From Collybia mongolica (Eukaryota > Basidiomycota > Agaricomycetes > Agaricales > Clitocybaceae), in contig JAAXNY010000004.1 in NCBI GenBank assembly GCA_013420905.1, forward strand, positions 4,774,001-4,838,000: DNA of 64,000 bases, in the 5' to 3' direction. The translations under genes were made by a program, and so were the position numbers. Shown here piece after piece: positions 23,174-34,873 of this stretch (position 1 is its first letter; every line of letters begins with the position of its first letter). The notes below the pieces were generated by a model that did not search any database, was not told the DNA's origin, and saw only the letters and a program-made list of their open reading frames with translations.

Positions 23174-24065
23174 ATGGTCAACATCGCCTTGAGCCTCCTA
23201 GCAGGGCTTTACCTTCTCAGCACCGCCGCTGCCCAAGAGTCCGATCCCGAAACCACTGACTGCGCAGGGACCTGCATAGAGAAGGGAGCCGAGGCCGTTG
23301 GCTGCGATGTGTATGTCTTCCCACTTTGCTCCCGCGATGGGACCTCGACACTTCGGACACTCTCTACTATCCCGTCCCGTCAACGCGAGTGTATGGATAG
23401 CGACATATCTGACACACCTTTTTTTTGGGAACAGATCCGATTCGGCCTGTAGCTGTTCCAAACTCACGTTCATTCTCTCGACACAAGGGTGCTTGACCGG
23501 CTCATGCATAGGGAATGATCTGGTAAATGGCTTGAATACTCTGCAGCAGATGTGTAAGAACGGTACGTGTTGGTTTTCGCTCCACCGTTGAGGTGGGGGT
23601 TGCAGAAAACGCCGTGTCTGTATCCTTGATTTGCTCAAGTGTTTTTGTTTAGAGAATGTAACAGCACTATCAAACTCCGGGACACCCGCCGTAGCATCCA
23701 CCTCCATAATCACATCCAAATCTAATGCAACGCTCATACACACACGCACAACCTCGTCCCTCAGAACTTCAGTTTCTCAGAGCACCTTAGAGCCATCGTT
23801 GGTTATATCAGTGCCGGCGCTGCTCCCCACGGCATCAACAACAACCGAAGGCCTCAACAGCACTATAACCGCTGCCCTGGCGCCAGGGAAGACGGTTCCG
23901 CCTGCGAGCGGGGTGGCCGTGGCGGCGAGCGACGCGACTACAGTCGTTCTTAGCACCAGCACTGGGCCTGTGCCGTCGGAAAGTGCTGCGAACAGCATTG
24001 TGAGTGCGGTACGCGGGGGATGGTGGAGAGGGGTAGTGGTGGTGCTAGGCTTCGCGGTATTGTGA
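23174..24065 (+). CDS. CFEM-domain GPI-anchored surface protein (copy 1)
   Basis: The closed three-exon model (23174-23310, 23435-23562, 23653-24065) gives 225 aa. A signal peptide ends near Ala-Ala-Ala-Gln at about residue 21. Eight cysteines follow with CFEM spacing: C-x3-C-x9-C, C-x-C, then x11, x4 and x15 gaps to the last three. A Ser/Thr-rich, poorly ordered region follows, and the C-terminus is a GPI-type hydrophobic tail after R-G-G-W-W. CFEM proteins are extracellular membrane or wall proteins of fungi; some bind haem or act in host contact. The family's Asp is at the haem-ligand position (Cys-Asp). The intron pattern matches the downstream copy. Confidence 0.88.
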
Positions 24066-25175
24066 GAGAGTAGTGTTTTATGTTCGAATAGCGGTTTATG
24101 CGACGTTAGGTGGATGTTGAGATGCCCCGGAATGTGTGTATTTAAGAGGATTGGGGTATTTGAGTTGTTTTGTTGTTCGATTAAGCTCGACCGTGACGGT
24201 TCACCGAAGAATCGTCAGAAGTGTTGAGCGTTGAACGGATGAACCTATGCCTTCTCTCTTCAACTGGTCGCGATAGACAGTCAATCGAGGAAGCAAGAAT
24301 AAGTGGTCAAAGAAAGACCGCCACCAACCTGAGATATCCAGCCAAAGAAAACAGGTAAGCCGTCAAACGAGAACCCCCAGGAAGCCTATAATATCTAAAC
24401 GGTTGTTATGATCGCAGTAGGCGAAATGGGCGATCAACCTTGCAAGCCAGAGTCGCTTCTGCGAGATTTGATCCTAACATGGCCCGCTAGCATGAGCATG
24501 AGCTATCCCAATGTACAGTAAATCCATTATTATCGATAAAAATATATACCTCCTAGAATCGTATAGTCGCCGGAGGCGATTCCACCGCGAGCCAAAGTCG
24601 TTCAGTCATGACATCCGAAATGAGGCCGGATTGGAAGTCAAGCGGTGCCGGTCTTGAATCCGCGCTGCGACTTGGGATGTGTCCAATGGACAAACATATT
24701 TCAAAAAACCATAGATATCAATCCACATGCATCCCCTCCAAATACCACAAACGCTCAAACGAGCTAGCGATCCCCAATCCACCATCACCTGCGGACCGGG
24801 CCTGGGACTCTCACTCATGATCACTTAAAAGCTTCACTCGTGAGAACCCCGGACCAAGCGGCTGTTCCCGTTCGTTGGTTACAGCAAGTCAAAATAAAAT
24901 TTTGATCTCGGCACCAATACACATACAGTTACCCAACCCCACACGCGGTCCCACCCCTTCACCTGACAAGAAAAAAAATGGAAGCACCAACAAACTCAAG
25001 CAGTCAAGGCCCTTAAGCTTCGAACCCCCTTCCCACCGCCATCGCCGCGCTACCTCGATTCGGCCCCCCACCAACTCGTCTCGTCTCGTCCCGTAGCGTC
25101 TCATTCCGAACGCGCCGTTAACACGCTCGTTGCGTCTCACACTGCTTGAGAAAACTCTCCCTATCACCAGCAACG
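24066..25175. other. Intergenic between the two CFEM genes
   Basis: No coding region supported. The sequence is C-rich before 25176. Confidence 0.5.
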
Positions 25176-25985
25176 ATGACCCGCCCCACAACGTCCCTCT
25201 TCGCACTTTTTGCGCTCCTAAGACTCACCGCCGCCCAAGGTCCCTCCAGCCTCCCCCAGTGCGCCCTCAACTGCGCCACCACAGCGTCCAAAGCCGCCGG
25301 CTGCACCTTGTACGTCCCGCCCCTTTTCCCCTATACCCACACCCGAACACCAGGTCGCTCACCCCCCCTAAAAGAACCGACATCCCATGCCTCTGCAGCC
25401 ACCCGTCCTTCATCTCCGCCACGCTCCAGTGCTCGCACGCCGCCTGCAGCCTGGAGGACCAGAGCTCCGCCAGCGGCGTGTTAGAGGAGATGTGTGCCAC
25501 GATACGTACGTCCCCCCCCTGATTCCGTTTCCGTTTCCGTTTCCGTTTCCGATTCCGCCCGCCCGCCCGCCCCTCCGAGTCGCTAACCTAACGTCCTCTT
25601 CGTAGCTCCGTCCAATTCGACATCCACCACGAGCTCCATCTTATCCACACGCCCCGCGCCCACACACACCGCATCACCAACCGCCCCATCCCCGCGCCCA
25701 CAGACCTCCGCCCCTGCGCCTGTGCCCACACCCACGCCCATCGCGTCGCCCGTCCCCGTGACGACCACCGTGCACGACGGGACGACGACGGTGACCAGTG
25801 CACCGGGCGGGAGCACGTCCCTCACGCCCCTCCCTAGCACGGGCACGGGGAACGTCACGACGGTGGTAATGAGCACGATGACGCCGCCGTTGCCGTCTGG
25901 GAACGCCGTTGCGGCGGCGGCCGGGGTGGTGCGAGCGGGGTGGTGGGGCGGGGTGGGTATCGTCCTGGGTCTGGTGGTGCTGTAG
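25176..25985 (+). CDS. CFEM-domain GPI-anchored surface protein (copy 2)
   Basis: The closed three-exon model (25176-25309, 25375-25505, 25606-25985) gives 214 aa. A signal peptide is followed by eight cysteines with CFEM spacing and the T-D-x2-C-x-C core that holds the conserved Asp. The rest is a Pro/Thr/Ser stalk with a hydrophobic tail preceded by R-A-G-W-W-G-G, very like the R-G-G-W-W of copy 1. Coding length before the second intron is 265 nt in both genes, so this is a tandem duplicate. The second intron contains TTTCCG and CCCG microsatellites. The third exon is much more GC-rich than its surroundings. Confidence 0.87.
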
Positions 25986-26955
25986 GGTGGGAATGAGGTG
26001 GGGGTGATGAGGGGAGGCTCATGGACGGAGGTGATGATGAGTTGCGTTGGTTTCGTGCAGGTGGGATGGGAAGAGGTTTTTTCTTTTGAGGGGATCGAGC
26101 GAAAGCTTTTGGGATGATGGACTCGGAGTTGTGCATTGATAGCTGCGTTCTAACAATTTCGTGGTGTCGTTACCATTCACTGCGTTACCCGTTCTTCGTT
26201 TCTTTCGGGGGATGGAAAAAGATCGAGCTAGGGGGTTACGTCCTGTCATTGTAATCTCCTCCGCCATTCTCCCGACCTGTATGTTCTCTGTGCTCGCGTT
26301 CATTACATGACTTGATATATATGTGTGTGCATTCCCGGATTGCACACGTTGGCAGGGGGCTCGTGCGTACGTGGCGATGGGTGATGGAGCGGAGAACGCG
26401 GTGGGGGTGGGGGGGGGGGGGTTGGGGATTGATAAAGGCCGGGATTGAATTCGGAAACTCTTCTGGGCTCGTGGGGCGTTTTCGGGAGAGAAGAGAGAGC
26501 GATAATGAGTTCGCGGGTTCCTTTTTCGTGCCATTTTTTTCTCCCACTCAGTCTCTCGCGAAGCGTTACTTCGACTTATGTTGTGTGTGTCCTGACGATG
26601 GATATACTCTTTTTTTCTTTTTTTTTTTTTTTCGTTGTGTTGCGTCGTGGGGGTGGGTGGGCTGCTGATTGGTATTTGACAATCTATTCTATCCCGTTAC
26701 ACAGCACATCGACGTCTTCTTCCCTTCCCAGCCTACAATCCCAGGCGCCTACCACCAACAAACCACACCCCCGAAAGCTTTTTCCGAAAAACCACACCAA
26801 AAAAAATCACATCAATCTACGGAACTGTGTGAACGCTAACCTATTATTCGTACAGGACAGGTGCTAATATACAACAATGGAACGATCTGAGAAGATACAA
26901 TTCTCTTCGAAACGCCATACGGCAACGCATAAAGTTGTTCATGTCCACTTCCAAC
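25986..26955. other. Intergenic, low-complexity
   Basis: It contains a G run at about 26406-26430 and a T run at about 26608-26632. Open frames here are low-complexity shadows. Confidence 0.5.
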
Positions 26956-27585
26956 TCAAGAAATTGTAATCTTCTTCGGCGCCTGCTCGGGCGTAGACTT
27001 GGGGAACGTAACAGACAACACGCCATTCTCCATCGTCGCCTTCACTTCCTCGTCCTACAAAAAAAAAAATCCAAACTCATCATCAGCATCCCCACCTCCC
27101 GAATCCAAAAAAAAAAAAAACAACAACAACGCACCTTGACTCCCTGCGGCAACTCCAGCGTCCGCGCAAACCTCCCAAACCTTCTCTCCCTCACCGCATA
27201 CCCGCCCTCCTCATGCTCGCTCGAGATCTTCGTCTCGCCCGACACGCTCAGCCGGCCATTATGTATATCAATACTAACATCCTCCTTCTTCAGCCCCGGG
27301 AGCTCGAACGTCGCGGTGACGGTGTTGGTGTCTTTATTCTCGTGAAGGTCCATCCTGCGGGAGTGATAATTGTCAATACATGGTGAGTTCGACGCGGCAC
27401 CGGCACGGTTTAGTTGGGTTAATGGGTACGAACCTTGGCTTCAACGCGCGGACGGCGCCCCCTTCGGAATCGCCAGACCGCTGGAGCTGGGTATCGGGGC
27501 CTGACCAGCGCGGCCCGCGGGAGCTGAAGGCCGTGTCGAGGAGGCGGTCAAAGTCGTAGAAGGGCTCGTAGGGGAAGACAGACAT
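26956..27585 (-). CDS. Small heat-shock protein (Hsp20/alpha-crystallin), copy 1
   Basis: The closed three-exon model (27585-27434, 27354-27135, 27054-26956) gives 156 aa. The N-terminus MSVFPYEPFYDFDRLLD is followed by the alpha-crystallin domain from about residue 51, with ATFELPGLKKEDV, GRLSVSGE and the hallmark NGVLSVTFPK. The C-terminal I-x-I motif (KITIS) is present. These chaperones hold unfolded proteins under heat stress as oligomers in the cytosol. Exon 2 (220 nt) and exon 3 (99 nt) are identical in length to those of the neighbour at 28846, which marks a tandem duplication. Heat-shock elements and a TATA box lie upstream. Confidence 0.93.
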
Positions 27586-27684
27586 GATGCTTTGGTGGTT
27601 AAAAGGTTTGTAGTAGGTTGGGTCGATGGGTTGTTCGATGTTATCGTTGTTGTTTCGGAAAGAGTACCCTCCTCTGTGGGGTTT

Positions 27685-27692
27685 TATATATA
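27685..27692 (-). promoter_or_regulatory. TATA box of Hsp20 copy 1
   Basis: TATATATA lies about 100 bases upstream of the start codon and between it and the heat-shock elements. Confidence 0.6.
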
Positions 27693-27725
27693 CCTTTTGC
27701 GAGCCAGCCACGCTCCCGCTCCACC

Positions 27726-27738
27726 GAAATTTCTCGAA
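27726..27738 (-). promoter_or_regulatory. Heat-shock element, Hsp20 copy 1, proximal
   Basis: GAAATTTCTCGAA is a perfect three-unit nGAAnnTTCnnGAA site, the binding pattern of heat-shock factor. Confidence 0.8.
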
Positions 27739-27816
27739 CGTCTGTGGGGACTCCGAGACAGAGGCAGAGACAAGAGGCAGAGGAGCGAGACAGGCGAGAT
27801 GACCTATCGAATGACC

Positions 27817-27829
27817 GAATGTTCTGGAA
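27817..27829 (-). promoter_or_regulatory. Heat-shock element, Hsp20 copy 1, distal
   Basis: GAATGTTCTGGAA is a second perfect three-unit element. A two-unit GAACGTTC lies further out at 27924-27931. Confidence 0.8.
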
Positions 27830-27831
27830 CG

Positions 27832-28845
27832 ATCGGGCCGGATGGGGTTCGTTAGTTCTCCCAGTTGTGGCTCCAGCGATAAAAGACGAATCCAGACATT
27901 TCTGGAGGTCCGTGATGGCTCGAGAACGTTCGACCCTTGTGCGTATGCGGGCAGCTGCTCGATGGATTTTTGGAGGAGGAGGAGGGATGTGAGGATCAGA
28001 GGTTGATAGGGCTCGAATTCAACAAGTCGCTTCCGGAAAAGGAAATGCTGAGTAAGCGAGGGGGGTGAGCAATTGGATGACGACTTGATGACATTGAAAT
28101 TTCTCGGTTGTTTTCCTGGTCTCGAGTCTCGACACAGGAAAAGGTGAACCCCACGTAGGCGTTGATGCATCGCGCCACACAGTGTAAATTGGTAAATGCA
28201 TGGTCTGACACTACTGCGTCCGTCAGTTCTGCATGTATCGATTCTCAGGGGGTCATCAAAGGTAGCAAATTTTGTCTCAACGCGTGTACATCTCACATTG
28301 TTGAGAACACGGTGTTTCGTGGTGGACGAGGTGGGCGAGATGGAGCTTGAATTGTTTGATGGGTGGGCCGAAGGGCGTATGATATGTCCCCATTTTATTG
28401 TTATGATTTGCATAATACGAATCTAATCTCTATTGCTTCAAGTCGCACGTAGTATATCTTTTCGTTTATTCGAGACGAGAGCGCATTTTCGTTGAATCTT
28501 GTCTGTCGCACCTTTATACTTCAGTCCTCATCGATCTCTTCATCAACTCTGCACGAGATGACAACCAACCCATCCCGACTAATTTATGGAAGGATGGACC
28601 TGCAGGCTACGAGTCTCTTCTCTCGGATTCACAATCACAATGCTTTGCCTCAACAAGCCTCACACTCGCCACTTATTCGACACCTGCTTCACCAGGCGCG
28701 TCACACATCCAAGCTTTCCCCAGAAGCCAACTCATATTCACTATCGAAATTCGATACAGATAGTAATTCAAAACATTTTTGAAAATCATGACAAAAAATA
28801 CAATCCATGACTCTTCCCCAAATCATCCATGCAAAAAAACCTAAT
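27832..28845. other. Upstream region of Hsp20 copy 1 and spacer between the two Hsp20 genes
   Basis: Beyond the heat-shock elements no gene is supported. Minus-strand frames at 27373-28413 cross the promoter and first exon and are shadows. Confidence 0.5.
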
Positions 28846-29442
28846 TTACGAAATCGAGATCTTCTTAGGCGCAAGCTCAGGAGCGGTCTTGGGGAAAGTA
28901 ACCGCCAAGACACCATGCTCCATCGTCGCCCTGATCTGCTCATCCTATAATACATCATCAATCAAGCCACTCCAGAAAATAGGAAATAGGTAAGGTAAAA
29001 TGCACATACCTTGACACCCTGCGGCATCTCTAGCGTCCGCGCAAACTTCCCAAACCTCCTCTCCCTCACCGCATACCCACTCTCCTCATGCTCACCGGAA
29101 AGCCTCGTCTCCCCCGACACCGTCAGCCTCCCATTATGTATATCAATATTCACATCTTCCTTTTTCATCCCTGGGAGCTCGAACGTCGCGGTGACGGTGT
29201 TGGTATCTTTGTTCTCGTGCAAGTCCATCCTGTAAGAAAGGGACGGGGAATTTGAGTTGACTCTGTACGACCGAATCGAATGGGAGGGTAACGAACCTTG
29301 GCTTGATCGCCCGGACTGCGCCTTCCCCAGAACCACTAGAGCGGCGCTGGAGCTGGTTGTCGGGGCCCTGCCAACGGGAAGAGAGGGCAGCGTCGAGCAG
29401 GCGGTCAAAGTCGTAGAAAGGCTCGTAATAGAAGACAGACAT
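28846..29442 (-). CDS. Small heat-shock protein (Hsp20/alpha-crystallin), copy 2
   Basis: The closed three-exon model (29442-29297, 29229-29010, 28944-28846) gives 154 aa. It shares with copy 1 the MSVF-EPFYDFDRLLD start, ATFELPGMKKEDV, the HGVLAVTFPK hallmark and the terminal I-x-I (KISIS). Both introns are at the same codons. The two genes are head-to-tail on the minus strand about 1.3 kb apart. Perfect heat-shock elements lie upstream, so heat induction is likely. Confidence 0.93.
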
Positions 29443-29532
29443 GGTAAGTAGAAGCTTCCGAGTGAGTTAGAGTTTTTTTAGTTTAGTAGCGTTATGTTCT
29501 GGATGTAAAAGACGACGAGTATCCTCTGGGCT

Positions 29533-29538
29533 TATATA
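29533..29538 (-). promoter_or_regulatory. TATA box of Hsp20 copy 2
   Basis: TATATA lies about 90 bases upstream of the start codon, in the same relation to the heat-shock elements as in copy 1. Confidence 0.55.
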
Positions 29539-29561
29539 CCTCACGAGTGGCCCCCACCACC

Positions 29562-29574
29562 GAAATTTCTCGAA
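29562..29574 (-). promoter_or_regulatory. Heat-shock element, Hsp20 copy 2, proximal
   Basis: GAAATTTCTCGAA is identical to the proximal element of copy 1. Confidence 0.8.
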
Positions 29575-29615
29575 GTTGGTGGGGAAGTGGAGATCGCCGA
29601 GATCACCGGGTGACC

Positions 29616-29628
29616 GAAGGTTCTCGAA
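29616..29628 (-). promoter_or_regulatory. Heat-shock element, Hsp20 copy 2, distal
   Basis: GAAGGTTCTCGAA is a perfect three-unit element 54 bases from the proximal one, against 91 bases in copy 1. Confidence 0.8.
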
Positions 29629-29970
29629 TTATCTGTGACTCTGGGGAACATGTCACTGATGACGTCTGCCACTCGTACTCATTTGGAGCTTTGGAAGGTT
29701 CTGGTGGGCTCGACTGTGGGAATGGTAGATTGCGTGCGTTGGGGCCTATTTCGCTGTGGGCACGTGGGGAAGCTTCCTTGGCGGCCGGGGTGTAGTGGGA
29801 ACGCATTAACTCAAAATCCGAATGCAAGTATGCTTGCTGATATGATAGAAGTACCATGGTATCTCAGTGAAGAACAATCGAGTCTTTACACTGAGTGTGT
29901 CAATAAACTAAAAAGTGAAATTCTACTTCCCCCAGTCGAGTGGGTCTTCACCGACAGGGCCGTCCCTCAC

Positions 29971-32403
29971 TTAAACCAACTTCTTAAGCTTCAAGAAATC
30001 AGGCGTTCCGAGGCCCGTAACCTACAAACCTCCATGAGTCACCTGGGAGCCGCACGGAGGGGTTGCAGATAACTTACAGGATCCCACCCTTTTCCAGCAG
30101 CGAAGCCTAGCGATCAATATCAGCAAACCGCACCACAAGCCTCGGAACGGCCCTTACCTTCCGTCCCACACCCCGGGTTCGAGCCCGAGACGATATCGTT
30201 GAACTCCACAGAAGCGGACGCGTAGATGAGCGGGTTGACGAAGCCCAATGAGGGCTTGCCGTTCACGAGCCGGAAGTCGTTTAGTAGGGAGAACACCCCG
30301 GCGACGGTCTACCGCGCGCGGTGTATCAGTGGCCGCATAATGCTGAGGGACGGGGGAGGGAAGAGGGACGTACTGGGGCGCTGGCGCTGGTTCCCCCCAC
30401 GGAGACCACGCTTCCGTTGACGACGACCTGGAAGCCGGCGCCTTGCGCGGCGACGTCGGGATATGCACGTCCGGCGATGCTGGATAAACGGCCGTTAGTC
30501 GGTCAGTCAATCGGGCGTTATGTTTACGCTTCGAGGGAGGGTCAGGGGGGGGGTCGTACTTGAACAGTCCTGCGTGCTTGATCCCCAACTTGGCGAGATA
30601 CGGCACGACTGCGCTGGTTTGGTAGGTTGGTTGGATGAAGTAGTTGGAGAACCCGCCGCCTGAGAAGTTGACTGCGACTTCGGGGTTCACTTTGGTCGTA
30701 CCCCCGACGGCGGTGACGAATGGGCATCTGGGGGATGGGTTCAGAGCGTGACGTCTGCCAATAGTTTGGGGAAACCTACGATGCAGGGAATATTGGTTGG
30801 AAACGCAATCGGTCCGTCCCGTCGTTCGCTTTGCAGTCGTCCTTACCAACACTGTAGGGTCGATAACAGATATGTAAGTATCGTTTAAATAAGCCTCGAA
30901 AGGACTGACCCAAAATCGCCGCTAGAGAAGAACACCGTTGAGCCCAACGCCCCCAGCCGCGCAAACATATTGCAGACTTTCGTCGCATAGTCCCGAGGTA
31001 CCTAACATCCCACACAGTCAGAGGAATAGGACAGCGTCTACCACCAAGGCCGACACCTACGGTCTGCTCGTCATCGCCATAGGACGTGGAAATAACCTGC
31101 GGGATGGAGGTTTGGTTCAGGATGAAATCCAGCCAGTCCAAGTACGGCTCGTTCGTGTTCGTCGGCGTCTGCGAGTCCGGGATGAACGGGGGGGAGCCCC
31201 CGGTGCTGCGACGACGATACACATGTCAGCGCGTGCCAGGGCCGGCCGGGCAGCGTTTGGTGAATCACCTGTAGTATATGTTGGGTGTTGGGTGTGTGAT
31301 TCCCATGGTGTATTGGATATCGAGGTTTGCCTTGTTGAGTGGGGGTTAGTGGCGACGCGCTATTGGACGGGAGTATAGGTCCTCTTTCTTCCGTACCTCG
31401 ATGCCTGGCTTGGTCTGGTCGTCACCGCCGCCATGAATTCTGATCGTGGTGAAATTGGAGCCACCGGCGTCTTTTCTGAATTGTTCGAAGAACGTCTGGT
31501 TGGGCTCAGCTAAAGCGGGGGCTACACGTCCACGTAGTGACGCACGACATACCTGCAAATCCGCATAGTTGGAAAACTCATCGAGATATCCCGCTACACC
31601 GAGTTTATTGGTCGCCACCGCAGTGGGCATGTATTTCTCGGTATTGTACAACGCACGGAGACACGCAGGCGTGATCTTCTTATCACAGCTAGCTGGGACA
31701 GCACCGCCGGAAACGTCCGCTGCCAGAACGGAGTCATCTGCAGACTTGGGGCTAGGCTGCAAGAAGCTGGTAGCGCGCATACTGCGAAGGGTAGCGAAAT
31801 AGGTCGTGGGCGCGACGACGTCGACGCGGGAGTGGAGCTCGCGTGGCAGAGAGTAGCTCATAGTGCGGACGATCCGTTCGGAGGACGCAGTGTGGTGGTA
31901 GACGTTGTACTTGGCGCCGAGCATGCGCTCGGCCTGCGCCACGCTCACACGGAGAGTCACCCAGTCGTTGGACCAGTGGGTGTGGTGAGGACCGAGCCCG
32001 TGGTGCTCCAACCATGCCTCGAGAGCGTGCACGGATTCCGGATGAGGAGCGGTAAGCGCGTCTGCCTCGGCTTTGGACAGGTGTTTGCCATATCTTTGGA
32101 ACGCGGGTACGGAGGGCAGTAGATATGAATAGCGCAACGTTCATATTGCAAGAGTTGAATGTACCTTTCGTGGCTGGGGTCGCTCGTTTCCAGTAGGATC
32201 GCGATCAGGTCGTCAATCCTGTCTTGCTTGAGACCGACACGGAGGTCGAAGACCATGTCTGCTGGCGCTGGCGAGAGGTACTCCCATCCTCGGGGTATGT
32301 CGACCCAGGCGTGTTTCTCGGCGAGGTTGGCCCAGCGTGCTGATAGAGGGTTTGCTAGACAGAGGTGGGCGAAGGCGAGGATGAGAGTCGCCGACCAGAG
32401 CAT
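29971..32403 (-). CDS. Sedolisin-family serine-carboxyl peptidase (tripeptidyl-peptidase type, S53)
   Basis: The closed 12-exon model starts at ATG 32403 and ends at TAA 29971-29973, giving 584 aa (exon boundaries 32403-32165, 32093-31553, 31495-31397, 31330-31269, 31205-31061, 31001-30910, 30851-30780, 30727-30560, 30479-30374, 30308-30158, 30106-30078, 30021-29971). Residues 1-17 are a signal peptide. A Pro-kumamolisin activation domain follows to about residue 190. The catalytic Glu and Asp are E293 and D297 (IEANLDIQ), the oxyanion Asp lies in SYGDDE at about 358, and the nucleophile is S504 in GGTSASAP. The C-terminus has the D-P-V-T-G-L-G-T-P calcium-site motif. Such enzymes are secreted and remove tripeptides at acid pH. 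Confidence 0.93.
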
Positions 32404-34388
32404 GGTTGTCGACGGGTGAGTGGTTGACGATCAAGTAAATGGGCGGGTTATGTATGTATTTTTTGGCGTTAATCGGGTCGTGTGCGGGAACCAAGGCAAC
32501 CTTTTGACAGGGTAATGGAAGCTTTCAAGATTAGTGTCAATAACCAAAAAAACTAGATTTCGATCCGTCGGGAACTTCGGGCAAGCTTTGCGCTCAACGC
32601 TCATTCCCGACGCATGTTGAGAGCGGTTGGAGGGAATAGCCTTCCTACTGCTTTCCTGTGATGTAAGTATGCTCGACAACGCTTCTTTTCCACAATGATT
32701 GACACAGGAATGGGGACGTCGGTGGGGGGGGGGGGGACCGAATATGAAATGGTTGATAGGAACTCACCCTGTCTATTTTTAGATGAAAGATCAATTATCG
32801 ACGTATTTTTACCCGAATAGAACGGAATTGCTTTTCTAAAGCGAATTCGAACACAGTGGTTGGGGCAGGCCATCCTCTTACTGGCTTCGAGGCAGATTGT
32901 TCTCCTAAGGCATCTTCGTGTAGCATGGCATGAATTAGAGGTAAGTTAGATTGAGGTTTGTTATTCGCTTACCTGAGTCGAGCTGGGTTCGGACCATCCA
33001 TCAAGCCGATTTTGGTGCGTGAACAACGGGGATTACGCCAGCCCAAAGAGAGGCACCTTATTTCATCACCACTAAGTATCCGTTCCCGCCCACAGGTGCT
33101 AGTTTCTCTCTTCCGGCATCCGCCCCAAGTCCTCTCTTCATCTCGTTCTAGTAAGTTCCTTCCCTGGTTCAGCGTGTCTGCGCATAGACGCTACACTTCT
33201 GCAGGAGGGAGTTGTTAGGAGAGTGAGTGCGTTCAAGCTTTTCGATGGGGGAGAAGGTATCGAAGGCCGCGTTGGGGACTTCCTGCCATGCGCATCCGAG
33301 GCGGAGCCGGACCAGAGTGTCAGCAGTACTAAGCAGCAATTGCGTAGCGCTCAAGCGGATCCTCGGCGTTTCCGCGCGTATTCCCTTTTGCCAACTCCTA
33401 ATTTCGGACTAGGACATCGTCAGTAGAAGTCCTACGTGAGTGAAGTATGACATCGACATATATTCAGAATGAAGGTGGAGATACCTCTTTGTAAAGGGAT
33501 GGCGTGTATTTGCATGTATAGCCAGTTGACCGTTTGCTTCCAAAAGTAATATATCGTCAATCGATTTGATAACCCAGGAATGGAGACTTGATGCCCGGCA
33601 CCGAGCCTGAGTTACTTCAAGCATGTCTCAGGTGACGGGAACGGATAACGCTGCTGGAGCTATCAGGGCTCCTGCAGTACATCTCACCATTATGACTAAG
33701 TTAAATTCTCAGTGCTGCGTGGATTTCCGGAAGAAATATACATCATTGTTATCGTTATCCATGATTCATGACTGAGGATTGCGCAGGATTACACGGTCCG
33801 TGTCAATCAGTCTCACAAATATTGGATAAATGTACATACTTTCGCGCATCTCCATATGATCATCTTCACTGCCAAGTTAGTTTGTCCTGAGAGGTATTCT
33901 TCAAATGTATGGTGGGGTGCAATCACGTATGTCAATACAGCATTAACCATTACAATCAAAGTGGCCCTAACACCGACCGTCCAGTCAACGGAAATCCTTT
34001 AGACACCATCAATGCATGATCGCAATTTGGATTAATTACAGCCTCCTACAAAGAGACTACATCAATAAACATTCCAGATATACCCGGTTAGGACCAGGTA
34101 TCCTCGAAATGTGCGGAAGAATTATTCCAATCAGTGCCGGGAAGGAGAACACATTAGAAAAAGCCCTGATGCCAGAAACAGAGTATTTGATGTCATCGCC
34201 CATTTCATGGGGCTTGCGGGCATACCGTCCGGTTGCACAACACAGCAATTCGGAGCAAGGCGATGGCCAAAACACCGGGGATGTTACATTGATGCTGTGC
34301 AGCACATCAATCACGCAATGATATCTCAATAATTACGAGGTTTAGACCATGTATCTTCACTCAGTTTCGCACCATTTTTCAGTACTTC
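32404..34388. other. Long stretch without a supportable gene
   Basis: Short frames on both strands lack domains or consistent splice structure. There is a G run at about 32726-32736. Confidence 0.4.
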
Positions 34389-34873
34389 ACACTCCCCCAC
34401 ATCCTACAGAGGATTCTGATCGGAATCTGATCAGAATCCAGAGGAATGCAGGAAGATTTTGAGAAAGTTTTAAAACAGAAAATTCCTTTGAGGAATTCCA
34501 CAATATTCCGCTCGGATTCCACTTGGAACACAGAATTCCGATTGGAATCATCAGAATTTTGAGGAATTTCTTACAAAGTGTGGAAGAAGAAAATTCTCAA
34601 AGGAATTCTGCAACATTCCACTTGGATTCTGATCGGAATTCATAAGTTTTAAGTCAAATCAGTCAATAAAGTCAATAGTATTCTAACATTTTGGACTCCA
34701 ACCAAAAGTCGTGCACCTCACTTACAGATCAGACACATCACACATCCACCATCACTCTCACACTCAAACACAACCTCAAAGTGATCTTAATTAAAAATAA
34801 GAATAGAGTGTGATATCAAGTAGTGCCCTGAAAAAAAATACATTGGGAAAAATACATCTCAACCTACACTGAC

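Noticed and set aside
23198..23749. 183-aa minus-strand frame
   Set aside because: Antisense to the CFEM gene, which has the complete eight-cysteine pattern.
27373..28413. 346-aa minus-strand frame
   Set aside because: It runs through the Hsp20 promoter, first exon and first intron. Hsp20 homology fixes the start at 27585.
29635..30072. 145-aa plus-strand frame
   Set aside because: Its second half is antisense to the last exons of the sedolisin gene and its first half covers the Hsp20 promoter.
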